A stretch of 64,000 nucleotides of DNA from Pseudomonas helmanticensis (GTDB taxonomy: Bacteria > Pseudomonadota > Gammaproteobacteria > Pseudomonadales > Pseudomonadaceae), in the NCBI RefSeq assembly GCF_900182985.1, contig NZ_FXUY01000001.1, positions 3,844,001 to 3,908,000 on the forward strand, read 5' to 3'. This document shows, piece after piece, positions 8,250 through 19,208 of this stretch (position 1 is the stretch's first letter; every line of letters starts with the position of its first letter). The notes under the pieces were generated by a model. The model was given only the letters and a program-made list of their open reading frames with translations. It was not told the DNA's origin and made no database searches. Both the position numbers and the translations under genes were made by a program.

Positions 8250-8273
8250 AAAGGGCGCCTCTCGGCGCCCTTT
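8250..8273 (+). terminator. Rho-independent terminator after the aryl polyene operon and first paralogue
   Basis: Perfect hairpin AAAGGGCGCC-TCTC-GGCGCCCTTT starting 15 bases after the stop of the 147-residue protein. The T run is short (TTT), so it may be leaky. Confidence 0.8.
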
Positions 8274-8341
8274 CACAAACAGGTCGGCTTGTCATGGCCG
8301 ACACTCTGTCTGCTTCAAACACTGATTGAATTGTGCTGAAC

Positions 8342-8476
8342 CTGTGGCGAGGGAGCTTGCTCCCGCTCGGCTGCGCAGCAGTCGCAAAATCCGGCGACGC
8401 GGGCTCGCTGAAAAACGGTGAATGCAAGACTTGGGTCCACTTCGTGCCCCAGCGGGAGCAAGCTCCCTCGCCACAG
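8342..8476. repeat. REPIN-like element, TGTGGCGAGGGAGCTTGC family
   Basis: Inverted arms of 26 bases at 8342-8367 and 8451-8476 enclosing about 83 bases. The family differs from the GTGGGAGCGAGC one but is related to 38140-38272 by the TGTGGCGAGGG head. Confidence 0.8.
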
Positions 8477-8571
8477 AGTGTGCTGCGTCTGGACGGCGTC
8501 TACACTCGCTGATGCAGGCCTCAGCACATCACCTGCACTCGCGCTTCTCTTTCACCGTCAAGGAGATGACC

Positions 8572-9009
8572 ATGCAAGTGAAAGCCCTGATCGCCGTTGC
8601 GCTTTTCGCTCTATCGCCGAGCGCTAGCCATGCCACCAATCTCATGTATATGCCCTTCGAAACGGTCGTTTCGGATGCGCTGCGGGCCGGGCGGCTGGAT
8701 GGCAGTGTGAAGTTTTATCTGCTTGGCAATGGGCCGCAGGGTACTCAGCAGTTGCTGCGTCGGGATGTGATCAGTGATCTGAGCACCAACGGTTCCAACA
8801 AGAGTGATCATGATTCCTGCGAGTGGGTGTTGCAGTCGAATCTGATCAAGTTGCAGGCGGACGCCAAGCGGGTCGGGGCGAATGCGGTGGTCAATCTCGT
8901 CAGTTATTACGACCAGCATGTGCGCAAGGATTTGAATACGTATGAGTGTCGGGCGGGGATTTTTGTCACGCGGGTGGCGTTGAAGGGGGATCTGGTACGA
9001 CTGCCCTGA
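8572..9009 (+). CDS. Small secreted protein, second paralogue
   Basis: 145 residues with a signal peptide ending near SHATN. It aligns over its full length with the 147-residue protein at 7792: shared Y-x-P-F near the mature start, DGSVKFYL, NKSD, C83 in SCEW, GANAV-N-VS-Y and C126 in YECRAG. The two cysteines are conserved, which favours a disulphide. AAGGAG at 8560-8565 fits ATG 8572 better than the in-frame ATG 8566. The local sequence late in the gene is more T- and G-rich than its neighbour. Function unknown; the pair looks like an old tandem duplication now separated by a terminator and a REPIN. Confidence 0.72.
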   Translation: MQVKALIAVALFALSPSASHATNLMYMPFETVVSDALRAGRLDGSVKFYLLGNGPQGTQQLLRRDVISDLSTNGSNKSDHDSCEWVLQSNLIKLQADAKRVGANAVVNLVSYYDQHVRKDLNTYECRAGIFVTRVALKGDLVRLP

Positions 9010-9033
9010 AAAATCTGCTGTTTGAGCGGGCGC

Positions 9034-9099
9034 CTTCGCGAGCAAGCCCGCTCCCACATTGGAATGCGATTTCTTGTGGGAGCGGGCTTGCTCGCGAAG
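9034..9099. repeat. REPIN-like element, GTGGGAGCGGGC family
   Basis: Perfect inverted arms of 25 bases at 9034-9058 and 9075-9099 around a 16-base centre. It lies between the convergent secreted-protein gene and the LysR gene and may serve as a terminator structure for either. Confidence 0.88.
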
Positions 9100-9112
9100 A
9101 GGTCAGCCGCCA

Positions 9113-10015
9113 TTACCCAATTGATGGTTCTACCTTACGTGTGAGCAGGTCGACAAAGGCCTTGGCCATCGGGGATTTCTGATCCTTGCGCTGCACCAGC
9201 CACACGGCGGTCACCGCTTCGGGATCAAGCAAGGGCCGATAGACCACGCCATCGATGCGCATCCGCTGATACGACGCCGGCATCACCGACACGCCCAACC
9301 CCGCTGCCACCAGACCGATAATGGTCATCGCCTCGCCGGCCTCTTGCGCGAAATGTGGGCTGAACCCGGCGTCGCGAGCCAGGCTGAGCAGTTGCGCATA
9401 CAAACCACTGCCGTAGCTGCGTGGGAAAAACACAAACGGTTCATGGGCCAGCGCCGCCAGAAACAAGCCGTCCTCGGAACCCTGCGCCAGCGGATGCTTG
9501 GAACTGAGCACCGCCACCAGCGGCTCTCGCATCAATTCCACTACGCTCAGTGAATCCGGCAAACCCAGCGGCCGCATGATGCCGACCTCGATCGACTGAT
9601 CGACCAAGGCATCCGCAACCATGGTGCTGCTCATCTCGCGCAAGTTCAGGTGCACCGCCGGGAAGCGCTGGCGAAAGGCAAAAATCGCCTGAGGAATGGT
9701 CGAGTTGAAGGGTGCCGAAGAGGTGAAACCAATCTTCAACTCGCCCAGCTCACCCAACTGTGCACGCCGCGCCACATCCGCTGCTTTATCAACCTGGGCC
9801 AGCACCAACCGCGCCTCTTCGAGAAACAGTCGACCCGCTTCGCTCAACTCGACCCGACGATTGGTCCGTTCAAACAGCCGCGCGCCGACCTCCTGCTCCA
9901 GCGCCTGAATCTGCTGGCTCAGCGGTGGCTGGGAGATGCCCAGCACCTGTGCGGCACGGCCGAAATGCAGCTCTTCGGCGACGGCGATGAAGTAGCGCAG
10001 ATGACGAAATTCCAT
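9113..10015 (-). CDS. LysR-family transcriptional regulator (YnfL-like)
   Basis: 300 residues. N-terminal winged helix-turn-helix of the LysR family (residues 1-60, LHFGRAAQVLGISQPPLSQQ), then a periplasmic-binding-protein-like effector domain beginning near IGFTSSAPF. The sequence closely resembles remembered E. coli YnfL (same ELRHLRYF entry, EAMTIIGLVAAGLGVSVMPAS segment), and it is divergent from a YnfM-like MFS gene exactly as in E. coli. It therefore probably controls that transporter, binding in the 118-base gap between them. The effector is unknown. ATG at 10013-10015. Confidence 0.88.
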   Translation of the reverse strand: MEFRHLRYFIAVAEELHFGRAAQVLGISQPPLSQQIQALEQEVGARLFERTNRRVELSEAGRLFLEEARLVLAQVDKAADVARRAQLGELGELKIGFTSSAPFNSTIPQAIFAFRQRFPAVHLNLREMSSTMVADALVDQSIEVGIMRPLGLPDSLSVVELMREPLVAVLSSKHPLAQGSEDGLFLAALAHEPFVFFPRSYGSGLYAQLLSLARDAGFSPHFAQEAGEAMTIIGLVAAGLGVSVMPASYQRMRIDGVVYRPLLDPEAVTAVWLVQRKDQKSPMAKAFVDLLTRKVEPSIG

Positions 10016-10133
10016 GGATATCCCATTAGGTCGTAAAAGCTATCAAACAGGTCGAACAATATATTGGATAGAAACATTAGCCAGCTATATGATTTTTTCA
10101 TTGCCAGCCTGGCCGTGCCCTCCGAGGTCTGAA

Positions 10134-11408
10134 GTGAAAACTGCTGTCGCGCCCCTAGCCCATGAAGTCCCGCCCGCGGCGGCGGACGATGTCGTCACCG
10201 AGCTGCAAGAGATCTACATCGAAAAAGGCACGCCGATGTTCATGCGCACGGTGCTGGCATTGTTCAGCGGCGGCTTCGCGACGTTTGCCCTTTTGTACTG
10301 CGTGCAGCCAATGATGCCGCTGCTGTCTCACGAATATGGCATCAACGCGGCGCAGAGCAGCCTGATCCTCTCGGTGGCCACCGGCATGCTCGCCATCGGC
10401 CTGCTGATTACCGGGCCGATTTCTGATCGGGTCGGGCGCAAACCGGTGATGGTGACTGCGCTGTTCGCGGCGGCGCTGTGCACGATGGCCAGTGCAATGA
10501 TGCCGAGTTGGGAAGGCGTGCTGATCATGCGCGCACTGATCGGGCTGTCGCTGAGCGGTCTGGCGGCGGTGGCGATGACTTATCTGAGCGAAGAGATTCA
10601 CCCGCAGCACATCGGTTTGGCGATGGGTCTGTACATCGGCGGCAACGCGATTGGCGGGATGAGCGGGCGCTTGATCACCGGCGTTCTGATCGACTTTGTC
10701 AGCTGGCACACGGCAATGCTGGTAATCGGCGGTCTGGCGATGATCGCGGCGGCGGTGTTCTGGAAAATCCTGCCGGAGTCGCGCAACTTCCGCTCGCGCT
10801 CCCTGCACCCGCGCAGCTTGCTCGACGGCTTCACCATGCACTTTCGCGATGCCGGTTTGCCGTTGCTGTTTCTTGAGGCGTTCGTGCTGATGGGCGCGTT
10901 CGTCACGCTGTTCAACTACATCGGTTATCGCTTGCTGGCGGCGCCGTACAACCTTGATCAGGTCTTCGTGGGTTTGCTCTCGGTGGTGTATCTGTCGGGG
11001 ATTTACAGCTCGGCGAAGATTGGTTCACTGGCGGACAAGCTGGGCCGGCGCAAGGTGTTGTGGGCCACGATTGCATTGATGTTCGCCGGCCTTGCGCTGA
11101 CGATGTTTACGCCGCTGCTGCTGGTGATTGTCGGCATGCTGATTTTCACCTTTGGTTTCTTTGGCGCGCATTCGGTAGCGAGTAGCTGGATCGGTCGTCG
11201 CGCGACCAAGGCCAAGGGACAGGCGTCGTCGTTGTACCTGTTCAGTTATTACGCCGGGTCGAGCATTGCCGGGACGGCGGGCGGGGTGTTCTGGCATTTG
11301 GGCGGGTGGAACGGGATTGGCTTGTTTATCGGTTCGTTGCTGCTGATCGCGCTGCTGGTGGCGCTGAAACTGGCGAAGTTGCCGCCACTCGGTGGTGTCA
11401 AAGCTTAA
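10134..11408 (+). CDS. ynfM: MFS transporter, YnfM-like
   Basis: 424 residues with twelve predicted membrane segments and the MFS motif GPISDRVGRKPVM after TM2. Long identical or near-identical stretches to E. coli YnfM are recognisable, for example IMRALIGLSLSG, YLSEEIHPQ and SVASSWIGRRA. YnfM is a putative drug or arabinose-type exporter; the substrate here is unknown. The GTG at 10134 is preferred because GAGGT lies 5 bases before it and the text upstream lacks coding character; later starts such as ATG 10236 remain possible. It is expressed divergently from the LysR gene. Confidence 0.85.
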   Translation: MKTAVAPLAHEVPPAAADDVVTELQEIYIEKGTPMFMRTVLALFSGGFATFALLYCVQPMMPLLSHEYGINAAQSSLILSVATGMLAIGLLITGPISDRVGRKPVMVTALFAAALCTMASAMMPSWEGVLIMRALIGLSLSGLAAVAMTYLSEEIHPQHIGLAMGLYIGGNAIGGMSGRLITGVLIDFVSWHTAMLVIGGLAMIAAAVFWKILPESRNFRSRSLHPRSLLDGFTMHFRDAGLPLLFLEAFVLMGAFVTLFNYIGYRLLAAPYNLDQVFVGLLSVVYLSGIYSSAKIGSLADKLGRRKVLWATIALMFAGLALTMFTPLLLVIVGMLIFTFGFFGAHSVASSWIGRRATKAKGQASSLYLFSYYAGSSIAGTAGGVFWHLGGWNGIGLFIGSLLLIALLVALKLAKLPPLGGVKA

Positions 11409-11412
11409 AAGC

Positions 11413-11481
11413 AAAAGATCGCAGCCTTCGGCAGCTCCTACATTAATCCCATGTAGGAGCTGCCGCAGGCTGCGATCTTTT
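11413..11481. repeat. REP-pair element, TGTAGGAGCTGCCGCAGGC family
   Basis: Inverted 30-base arms at 11413-11442 and 11452-11481 with one mismatch and a 9-base centre. First of five copies in the window (also 35441, 40320, 42768, 54550). It lies between convergent genes. Confidence 0.88.
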
Positions 11482-11486
11482 GATCT

Positions 11487-11519
11487 AAAAAAACGCCCGG
11501 CATATGCCTGGCGTTTTTT
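11487..11519. terminator. Bidirectional terminator between the MFS gene and hemE
   Basis: Stem AACGCC/GGCGTT extended by an inner palindrome around CATATG, flanked by an A run on the left and a T run on the right, so it can end transcription from both convergent genes. Confidence 0.85.
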
Positions 11520-11531
11520 ATGGTGTGGCGA

Positions 11532-12599
11532 TCACTCGTGATACTGCGCCGACAACTCATGCACCGCGCGCAGGAACGCACCGGCGTGCTCCGGATCAAC
11601 CTCAGGCGTGATGCCATGGCCGAGGTTGAACACGTGACCGCTGCCCTTGCCGTAGCTGGCCAGAATGCGCCCGACTTCAGTGCGGATCGCTTCCGGTTTT
11701 GCGTAAAGCACAGTTGGGTCCATGTTGCCTTGCAAGGCAACCTTGTCGCCAACACGGGCGCGGGCGTTGCCGATGTCGCACGTCCAGTCCAGGCCCAGTG
11801 CGTCAGCACCTGCGTCGGCGATGCTTTCCAGCCACAGGCCGCCGTTTTTGGTGAAGAGGATTACCGGCACTTTGCGCCCGTCGTGTTCGCGGATCAGGCC
11901 GCTGACGATTTTCTTCATGTAGGCCAGCGAGAATTCCTGATACGCCGCGGCCGACAGGTTGCCGCCCCAGGTATCGAAGATCTGCACCGCTTGCGCGCCG
12001 GCCATGATCTGGCCGTTGAGGTACGAAGTCACCGACTGCGCCAGTTTATCCAGCAGCAGGTGCATGGCTTGCGGGTTGTCGTAGAGCATCGCTTTGGTCT
12101 TGCGGAAGTCTTTCGACGAGCCGCCTTCGACCATGTAGGTCGCCAGGGTCCACGGGCTGCCGGAGAAACCGATCAGCGGCACACGACCGTTCAGCTCGCG
12201 TCGGATGGTGCTGACCGCGTCCATGACGTAGCCGAGGTCTTTGTGTGGATCAGGGATTGGCAGCGCTTCGATATCGGCGAGGGTGCTGACGACTTTCTTG
12301 AAGCGCGGACCTTCACCGGTCTCGAAGTACAGGCCCTGGCCCATGGCATCGGGAATGGTGAGGATGTCGGAAAACAGGATCGCCGCGTCCAGTTGTGGAT
12401 AGCGGTCGAGCGGTTGCATGGTGACTTCGCAGGCGAATTCCGGATTCATGCACAGGCTCATGAAATCACCGGCCTGGGCGCGGCTGGCGCGGTATTCAGG
12501 CAGGTAGCGACCGGCCTGACGCATCATCCACACCGGGGTGACGTCTACGGGTTGCTTGAGCAGGGCGCGGAGGAAACGGTCGTTCTTCAGGGCAGTCAT
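11532..12599 (-). CDS. hemE: Uroporphyrinogen decarboxylase
   Basis: 355 residues, the usual family length. The N-terminal signature [16 protein letters not shown] carries the substrate-binding arginines, and the second signature [17 protein letters not shown] is present. It decarboxylates the four acetate side chains of uroporphyrinogen III to give coproporphyrinogen III, the cytosolic step of haem synthesis. It lies downstream of gltD on the same strand, but 361 bases with two palindromic repeats intervene, so it likely has its own promoter. The order gltB-gltD-hemE matches P. aeruginosa PA5036-PA5034. Confidence 0.97.
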   Translation of the reverse strand: MTALKNDRFLRALLKQPVDVTPVWMMRQAGRYLPEYRASRAQAGDFMSLCMNPEFACEVTMQPLDRYPQLDAAILFSDILTIPDAMGQGLYFETGEGPRFKKVVSTLADIEALPIPDPHKDLGYVMDAVSTIRRELNGRVPLIGFSGSPWTLATYMVEGGSSKDFRKTKAMLYDNPQAMHLLLDKLAQSVTSYLNGQIMAGAQAVQIFDTWGGNLSAAAYQEFSLAYMKKIVSGLIREHDGRKVPVILFTKNGGLWLESIADAGADALGLDWTCDIGNARARVGDKVALQGNMDPTVLYAKPEAIRTEVGRILASYGKGSGHVFNLGHGITPEVDPEHAGAFLRAVHELSAQYHE

Positions 12600-12701
12600 G
12601 TCGGCATCCGGAAAAAAAGTGCGGGCATTTTCTCAGAGCGCGACGCAAAAGGCACGGATGCAGGTCAGCCTTTTGTCTATCGGGTCAATTTATTGCGCAA
12701 T

Positions 12702-12810
12702 GATCGTTCCCACGCTCTGCGTGGTAACGCCTCCTGTGACGCTCTGCGTCACGCTTTTGAGGACGCAGAGCGTCCCCGACTGCATTCCCACGCAGAGCGT
12801 GGGAACGGTC
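12702..12810. repeat. Palindromic repeat, GTTCCCACGCTCTGCGTGGGAA family
   Basis: Nested hairpins: outer arms GATCGTTCCCACGCTCTGCG and its complement at 12787-12810, inner arms around GACGCTCTGCGTC/GACGCAGAGCGTC. Other copies at 56661-56770 and 58478-58588. Confidence 0.85.
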
Positions 12811-12840
12811 AATGCGTTATCACTAACACCGAGAAACAAC

Positions 12841-12930
12841 TGTGGGAGCGAGCCTGCTCGCGAAGAGGTCGGCACATCCAACATTTAAATTGGCTGGCAG
12901 ACCGCTTTCGCGAGCAGGCTCGCTCCCACA
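12841..12930. repeat. REPIN-like element, GTGGGAGCGAGCCTGC family
   Basis: Perfect 24-base inverted arms at 12841-12864 and 12907-12930. Same family as the copy inside the DUF3261 gene. Confidence 0.9.
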
Positions 12931-12960
12931 GGTTTATTGCGTTTGGCTCAGGAGCCGGGT

Positions 12961-14412
<1,452 letters not shown>

Positions 14413-17400
14413 TCACTGCGGGTTGGCACGAGTGCTGGAAAGCAACGACTTCAGGTTGGCAGCCTTGGGCTTGACCAGCCAGAAACGGCGCAGGTAGTCA
14501 TCGAGGTTTTCGGCGAGTTCACGACCCCACTCGCTGTCGGTTTCCGCGACGTACTCGTTCAGCACGTTTTGCAGGTGGCTGCGATAGGCTTCCATCGCCT
14601 CGCCGCTGATCCGCTGGATTTCCACCAGTTCGTGGTTGACCCGGTCAACGAAGGTGTTGTCCTGGTCGAGCACGTAGGCGAAACCACCGGTCATGCCAGA
14701 GCCGAAGTTGTAACCGGTCTTGCCCAGAACGCAGACGAAACCACCGGTCATGTACTCACAGCAGTGATCGCCAGTACCTTCCACAACCGTGTGGGCACCG
14801 GAGTTACGCACGGCGAAACGCTCGCCTGCGGTGCCAGCGGCGAACAACTTGCCGCCGGTGGCGCCGTACAGGCAGGTGTTGCCGATGATGGCGCTTTCCT
14901 GAGTCTTATAAACGCTGCCCTTCGGCGGCACGATGGTCAGCTTGCCACCGGTCATGCCTTTGCCGACGTAGTCGTTGGCGTCGCCTTCGAGGTACATGTT
15001 CAGACCGCCGGCGTTCCACACACCGAAGCTCTGACCGGCAGTGCCCTTGAAGCGGAAGGTGATTGGCGCTTTCGCCATCCCCTGGTTGCCGTGCTTGCGG
15101 GCGATTTCGCCGGAGATCCGCGCGCCGATCGAACGGTCGCAGTTGCAGATGTCCAGGTCAAACTCGGCGCCGCTCATGTCGTTGATCGCCGACGAAGCCA
15201 TCTCGACCATTTTCTCGGCCAGCAAACCTTTGTCGAACGGCGGGTTGCGCTCAACACCGCAGAACTGTGGCTTGTCTGCCGGGATGTGATCGCTGCCCAA
15301 CAGCGGCGTCAGATCCAGGTGATTCTGCTTGGCGGTCTGGCCTTCGAGGATTTCCAGCAGATCGGTGCGACCGATCAGCTCTTCGAGGGAGCGCACACCG
15401 AGCTTGGCCAGCCACTCACGGGTCTCTTCGGCGACGTAGGTGAAGAAGTTGATCACCATGTCGACGGTGCCGATGTAGTGGTCTTTACGCAGCTTCTCGT
15501 TCTGTGTCGCAACGCCGGTGGCGCAGTTGTTCAGGTGGCAGATACGCAGGTATTTGCAGCCCAGCGCGATCATTGGCGCGGTACCGAAGCCAAAGCTTTC
15601 GGCGCCGAGTATCGCTGCCTTGATCACGTCGAGGCCGGTTTTCAGGCCACCGTCGGTCTGCACCCGGACTTTGCCGCGCAGGTCGTTGCCGCGCAGGGTC
15701 TGGTGGGTTTCGGCGAGGCCGAGCTCCCACGGTGCGCCGGCGTACTTGATCGAAGTCAGTGGCGAAGCACCGGTACCACCGTCGTAACCGGAGATGGTGA
15801 TCAAGTCCGCATAGGCCTTGGCCACACCGGCAGCGATGGTGCCGACGCCCGCTTCAGCTACCAGCTTCACCGAAACCAGTGCTTTCGGGTTGACCTGTTT
15901 CAGGTCGAAAATCAGCTGCGACAAGTCTTCGATCGAGTAGATGTCGTGGTGCGGCGGTGGCGAAATCAGCGTTACGCCCGGCACTGCATAACGCAGCTTG
16001 GCGATCAAACCGTTCACTTTACCGCCAGGCAGTTGCCCGCCCTCGCCCGGCTTGGCGCCTTGCGCGACCTTGATCTGCAGTACTTCGGCGTTGACCAGGT
16101 ATTCCGGTGTTACACCGAAACGGCCAGTCGCAACCTGCTTGATTTTCGAGCTCTTGATGGTGCCGTAACGCGCCGGGTCTTCACCACCTTCGCCGGAGTT
16201 GGAACGCGCACCGAGGCGGTTCATGGCTTCGGCCAGGGCTTCGTGAGCTTCTGGCGACAAGGCGCCCAGCGAGATACCGGCGGAGTCGAAGCGCTTGAGC
16301 ACCGATTCCAGCGGTTCGATTTCACTGATGTCCAGCGGCGTGTCGAGGGTCTTGACCTTGAACAGGTCGCGAATCATCGACACCGGACGGTTGTCCACCA
16401 GCGAGGTGTATTCCTTGAACTTGGCGTAGTCGCCCTGCTGCACGGCGGCTTGCAGGGTGTTGACCACGTCCGGGTTGTAGGCGTGATATTCGCCACCGTG
16501 GACGAACTTCAGCAGACCGCCCTGCTGGATCGGCTTGCGCGGGCTCCAGGCTTCGCTGGCGAGAGCTTTCTGTTCGGCTTCGATGTCGACGAAACGCGCA
16601 CCCTTGATGCGGCTCGGCACGCCACGGAAGCTCAGGTCGCAGACTTCTTCGGACAGGCCAATGGCTTCGAACAGCTGCGCACCACGGTACGAAGCGATGG
16701 TCGAAATACCCATTTTCGAGAGGATCTTCAGCAGACCTTTGGTGATGCCTTTGCGGTAGTTCTTGAACACCTCGTAGAGGTCGCCCAGTACTTCACCGGT
16801 ACGGATCAGGTCGCCCAGCACTTCGTACGCGAGGAACGGATACACCGCCGAGGCGCCGAAACCGATCAGCACCGCGAAGTGATGCGGGTCACGGGCGGTC
16901 GCGGTTTCAACGAGGATGTTGGAGTCGCAACGCAGGCCTTTTTCGGTCAGGCGGTGGTGCACCGCACCGGTCGCCAGGGATGCGTGGATCGGCAGCTTGC
17001 CCGGAGCGATATGGCGGTCGCTCAGGACGATCTGGGTCCGACCGGCACGCACGGCTTCTTCAGCCTGATCGGCGACGTTGCGGATCGCCGCTTCGAGGCC
17101 GACGCTTTCGTCGTAGTTGAGATCGATGATCTGCCGCTCGAAACCCGGGCGGTCGAGGTTCATCAGCGAGCGCCACTTGGCCGGCGAGATCACTGGCGAG
17201 CTGAGGATGACGCGCGAGGCGTGTTCCGGCGACTCCTGGAAAATGTTGCGCTCGGCACCGAGGCAGATTTCCAGCGACATCACGATCGCTTCACGCAGCG
17301 GGTCGATCGGCGGGTTGGTGACCTGCGCGAACTGCTGGCGGAAATAGTCGTACGGCGTGCGCACACGCTGGGACAGCACGGCCATCGGCGTGTCGTCGCC

Positions 17401-18858
17401 CATCGAGCCAACGGCTTCGTAGCCTTGCTCGCCGAGCGGACGCAGTACCTGGTCGCGCTCTTCGAACGTGACTTGGTACATCTTCATGTATTGCTTGAGC
17501 TGATCGACGTCGTAAAAAGCCGAACCGTGGTCGTTGTCTTCCATGGTCGCCTGAATGCGCAGGGCGTTCTTGCGCAGCCATTGCTTGTACGGATGACGGG
17601 ACTTCAGACGGTTGTCGATCGCATCGGTGTCGAGGATCTGCCCGGTTTCGGTGTCCACGGCGAAGATCTGGCCAGGGCCGACACGGCCTTTGGCAATCAC
17701 GTCTTCCGGCTTGTAATCCCACACGCCGATTTCCGAGGCGAGGGTGATGAAACCGTTGGTGGTAGTGACCCAGCGTGCCGGGCGCAGACCGTTACGGTCG
17801 AGCAGGCACACCGCGTAGCGACCGTCGGTCATGACCACGCCGGCCGGGCCGTCCCACGGCTCCATGTGCATCGAGTTGTACTCGTAGAACGCACGCAGAT
17901 CCGGGTCCATGGTTTCGACGTTCTGCCACGCTGGCGGAATGATCATCCGCACGCCACGGAACAGGTCGATGCCACCGGTGACCATCAGCTCGAGCATGTT
18001 GTCCATGCTCGAGGAGTCGGAACCGACACGGTTGACCAGCGGGCCGAGTTCTTCCAGATCCATCAGATCGTTGCTGAACTTGGTCCGACGGGCCTGTGCC
18101 CAGTTGCGGTTTCCGGTGATGGTGTTGATCTCGCCGTTGTGGGCGAGGAAGCGGAATGGCTGAGCCAGCGGCCATTTCGGCAGGGTGTTGGTGGAGAAGC
18201 GCTGGTGGAACACGCAGATCGCGGTTTGCAGGCGCTCGTCACTCAGGTCTGGATAAAACGCGGCCAGGTCGGCCGGCATCATCAGGCCTTTATAGATGAT
18301 GGTTTTGTGCGAAAAGCTGCAGATGTAGTGGTCGGAATCGACGGCATTGGCCACCGACGAACGACGACGTGCACTGAACAGCTTCACGGCCATGTCCTGA
18401 TCGCTCAGGCCTTCGCCGCCGATGTACACCTGCTCGATCTGTGGCAGGCGCTCAAGAGCGAGGCGGCCGAGGACGCTGGTGTCGATTGGCACTTTGCGCC
18501 AGCCGATCAGTTGCAGGCCTTCAGCAAGGATCTCGCGGTTCATGTTTTCGCGAGCGGCTTCGGCCTTGGCCGGATCCTGATTGAAGAACACCATGCCCAC
18601 GGCATATTGCTTGGGCAGCTCGACGCTGAAGGTTTCCTGGGCAATGGCTCGCAGGAACGCGTCAGGCTTCTGAATCAGCAGACCGCAACCGTCACCGGTC
18701 TTGCCGTCGGCATTAATCCCACCGCGGTGGGTCATGCAGGTCAGGGCCTCGATGGCCGTTTGCAAAAGGGTATGACTGGGCTCGCCCTGCATATGGGCTA
18801 TCAGGCCGAAACCGCAGTTATCCTTGAATTCATCTGGTTGGTACAGACCTGCTTTCAT
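14413..18858 (-). CDS. gltB: Glutamate synthase large (alpha) subunit
   Basis: 1481 residues from ATG 18858, typical for the family. A 14-residue propeptide precedes Cys15 ([10 protein letters not shown]), the N-terminal nucleophile of the amidotransferase domain. A central domain, the FMN-binding synthase domain with [12 protein letters not shown], the 3Fe-4S cysteines in [15 protein letters not shown] and a C-terminal beta-helix rich in GG repeats follow. GTG 18864 is also in frame, but ATG 18858 gives the N-terminus recalled for Pseudomonas GltB and has GAGAAAG upstream. A promoter candidate lies at 18968-18996. Central enzyme of ammonia assimilation with glutamine synthetase. Confidence 0.97.
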   Translation of the reverse strand: MKAGLYQPDEFKDNCGFGLIAHMQGEPSHTLLQTAIEALTCMTHRGGINADGKTGDGCGLLIQKPDAFLRAIAQETFSVELPKQYAVGMVFFNQDPAKAEAARENMNREILAEGLQLIGWRKVPIDTSVLGRLALERLPQIEQVYIGGEGLSDQDMAVKLFSARRRSSVANAVDSDHYICSFSHKTIIYKGLMMPADLAAFYPDLSDERLQTAICVFHQRFSTNTLPKWPLAQPFRFLAHNGEINTITGNRNWAQARRTKFSNDLMDLEELGPLVNRVGSDSSSMDNMLELMVTGGIDLFRGVRMIIPPAWQNVETMDPDLRAFYEYNSMHMEPWDGPAGVVMTDGRYAVCLLDRNGLRPARWVTTTNGFITLASEIGVWDYKPEDVIAKGRVGPGQIFAVDTETGQILDTDAIDNRLKSRHPYKQWLRKNALRIQATMEDNDHGSAFYDVDQLKQYMKMYQVTFEERDQVLRPLGEQGYEAVGSMGDDTPMAVLSQRVRTPYDYFRQQFAQVTNPPIDPLREAIVMSLEICLGAERNIFQESPEHASRVILSSPVISPAKWRSLMNLDRPGFERQIIDLNYDESVGLEAAIRNVADQAEEAVRAGRTQIVLSDRHIAPGKLPIHASLATGAVHHRLTEKGLRCDSNILVETATARDPHHFAVLIGFGASAVYPFLAYEVLGDLIRTGEVLGDLYEVFKNYRKGITKGLLKILSKMGISTIASYRGAQLFEAIGLSEEVCDLSFRGVPSRIKGARFVDIEAEQKALASEAWSPRKPIQQGGLLKFVHGGEYHAYNPDVVNTLQAAVQQGDYAKFKEYTSLVDNRPVSMIRDLFKVKTLDTPLDISEIEPLESVLKRFDSAGISLGALSPEAHEALAEAMNRLGARSNSGEGGEDPARYGTIKSSKIKQVATGRFGVTPEYLVNAEVLQIKVAQGAKPGEGGQLPGGKVNGLIAKLRYAVPGVTLISPPPHHDIYSIEDLSQLIFDLKQVNPKALVSVKLVAEAGVGTIAAGVAKAYADLITISGYDGGTGASPLTSIKYAGAPWELGLAETHQTLRGNDLRGKVRVQTDGGLKTGLDVIKAAILGAESFGFGTAPMIALGCKYLRICHLNNCATGVATQNEKLRKDHYIGTVDMVINFFTYVAEETREWLAKLGVRSLEELIGRTDLLEILEGQTAKQNHLDLTPLLGSDHIPADKPQFCGVERNPPFDKGLLAEKMVEMASSAINDMSGAEFDLDICNCDRSIGARISGEIARKHGNQGMAKAPITFRFKGTAGQSFGVWNAGGLNMYLEGDANDYVGKGMTGGKLTIVPPKGSVYKTQESAIIGNTCLYGATGGKLFAAGTAGERFAVRNSGAHTVVEGTGDHCCEYMTGGFVCVLGKTGYNFGSGMTGGFAYVLDQDNTFVDRVNHELVEIQRISGEAMEAYRSHLQNVLNEYVAETDSEWGRELAENLDDYLRRFWLVKPKAANLKSLLSSTRANPQ

Positions 18859-18967
18859 AGACACTTTCTCACCAGGCTGCCTCTTTTCGAGGCAAATTTC
18901 TTTTCAATTCAACCACTTGCATTCCGCGCCGAACGTACGCCGGCTTAGCGGGGGCAAAAGGGTGGTC

Positions 18968-18996
18968 ATTGTACACAGCGACACAGAGGCTCACAA
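18968..18996 (-). promoter_or_regulatory. Candidate sigma-70 promoter of gltBD
   Basis: Read on the minus strand: TTGTGA at 18996-18991, exactly 17 bases, then TACAAT at 18973-18968, about 110 bases before the gltB start. Good spacing and -10 match; not demonstrated. Confidence 0.5.
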
Positions 18997-19009
18997 ATTT
19001 GACGACGAA

Positions 19010-19035
19010 ATGTCGCAAATTCATGTCGCATTTGT
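19010..19035. repeat. Direct repeat upstream of the gltBD promoter
   Basis: ATGTCGCA occurs at 19010-19017 and again at 19023-19030, a period of 13 bases, ending about 15 bases upstream of the candidate -35 box. It could be a regulator site; no known consensus recognised. Confidence 0.4.
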
Positions 19036-19181
19036 GAAAGGTTTAAAGCGATCTGCTGTGCTAGTCAAAACTTTTTTAATTCTGACCGCAACGACTCAAA
19101 GACTACTGTGACGCAGACACCACAAGGCACGCGGTCTGTAGAGACGGCGCGCACTCGTAGAAATTTTGAGGTGCTTGGAGA

Positions 19182-19202
19182 GGCGGCCTGGGTAAGGCCG
19201 CC
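19182..19202 (-). terminator. Hairpin after the SPOR-domain ATPase gene
   Basis: Perfect 8-bp stem GGCGGCCT/AGGCCGCC with a 5-base loop, 7 bases beyond the stop at 19209. No T run follows on the minus strand, so termination is uncertain. Confidence 0.35.
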
Positions 19203-19208
19203 GAATCT

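Larger units (their letters stand above)
8236..8571. other. Intergenic stretch between the two paralogues
   Basis: 336 bases with no credible gene. It holds a rho-independent terminator (8250-8273), a REPIN-like element (8342-8476) and about 95 bases that presumably carry the promoter of the second paralogue. No clear promoter boxes were found. Confidence 0.7.
12600..12960. other. Intergenic region between gltD and hemE
   Basis: 361 bases without a gene. It is largely two unrelated palindromic repeats (12702-12810 and 12841-12930). About 100 bases next to hemE remain for its promoter and leader; no convincing -35/-10 pair was found. Confidence 0.7.
18859..19208. other. Upstream region of gltBD
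   Basis: 350 bases without a gene, between the SPOR-domain ATPase gene and gltB, both on the minus strand. It holds the gltBD leader (about 100 bases), a promoter candidate, a direct repeat of ATGTCGCA, and a hairpin just after the upstream gene. Confidence 0.7.

Noticed and set aside
12690..12884. Short open frames running through the palindromic repeats
   Set aside because: They are created by the repeat sequence itself on both strands and have no protein-like features.
12702..12930. Clustered repeats as a CRISPR array
   Set aside because: The repeats are two unrelated inverted pairs, not regularly spaced direct repeats, and no cas gene is present.
14569..18948. A very long open frame on the plus strand opposite gltB
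   Set aside because: It mirrors the codon structure of gltB in a high-GC genome; the gltB strand has a complete, recognisable protein and this one shows no family features.
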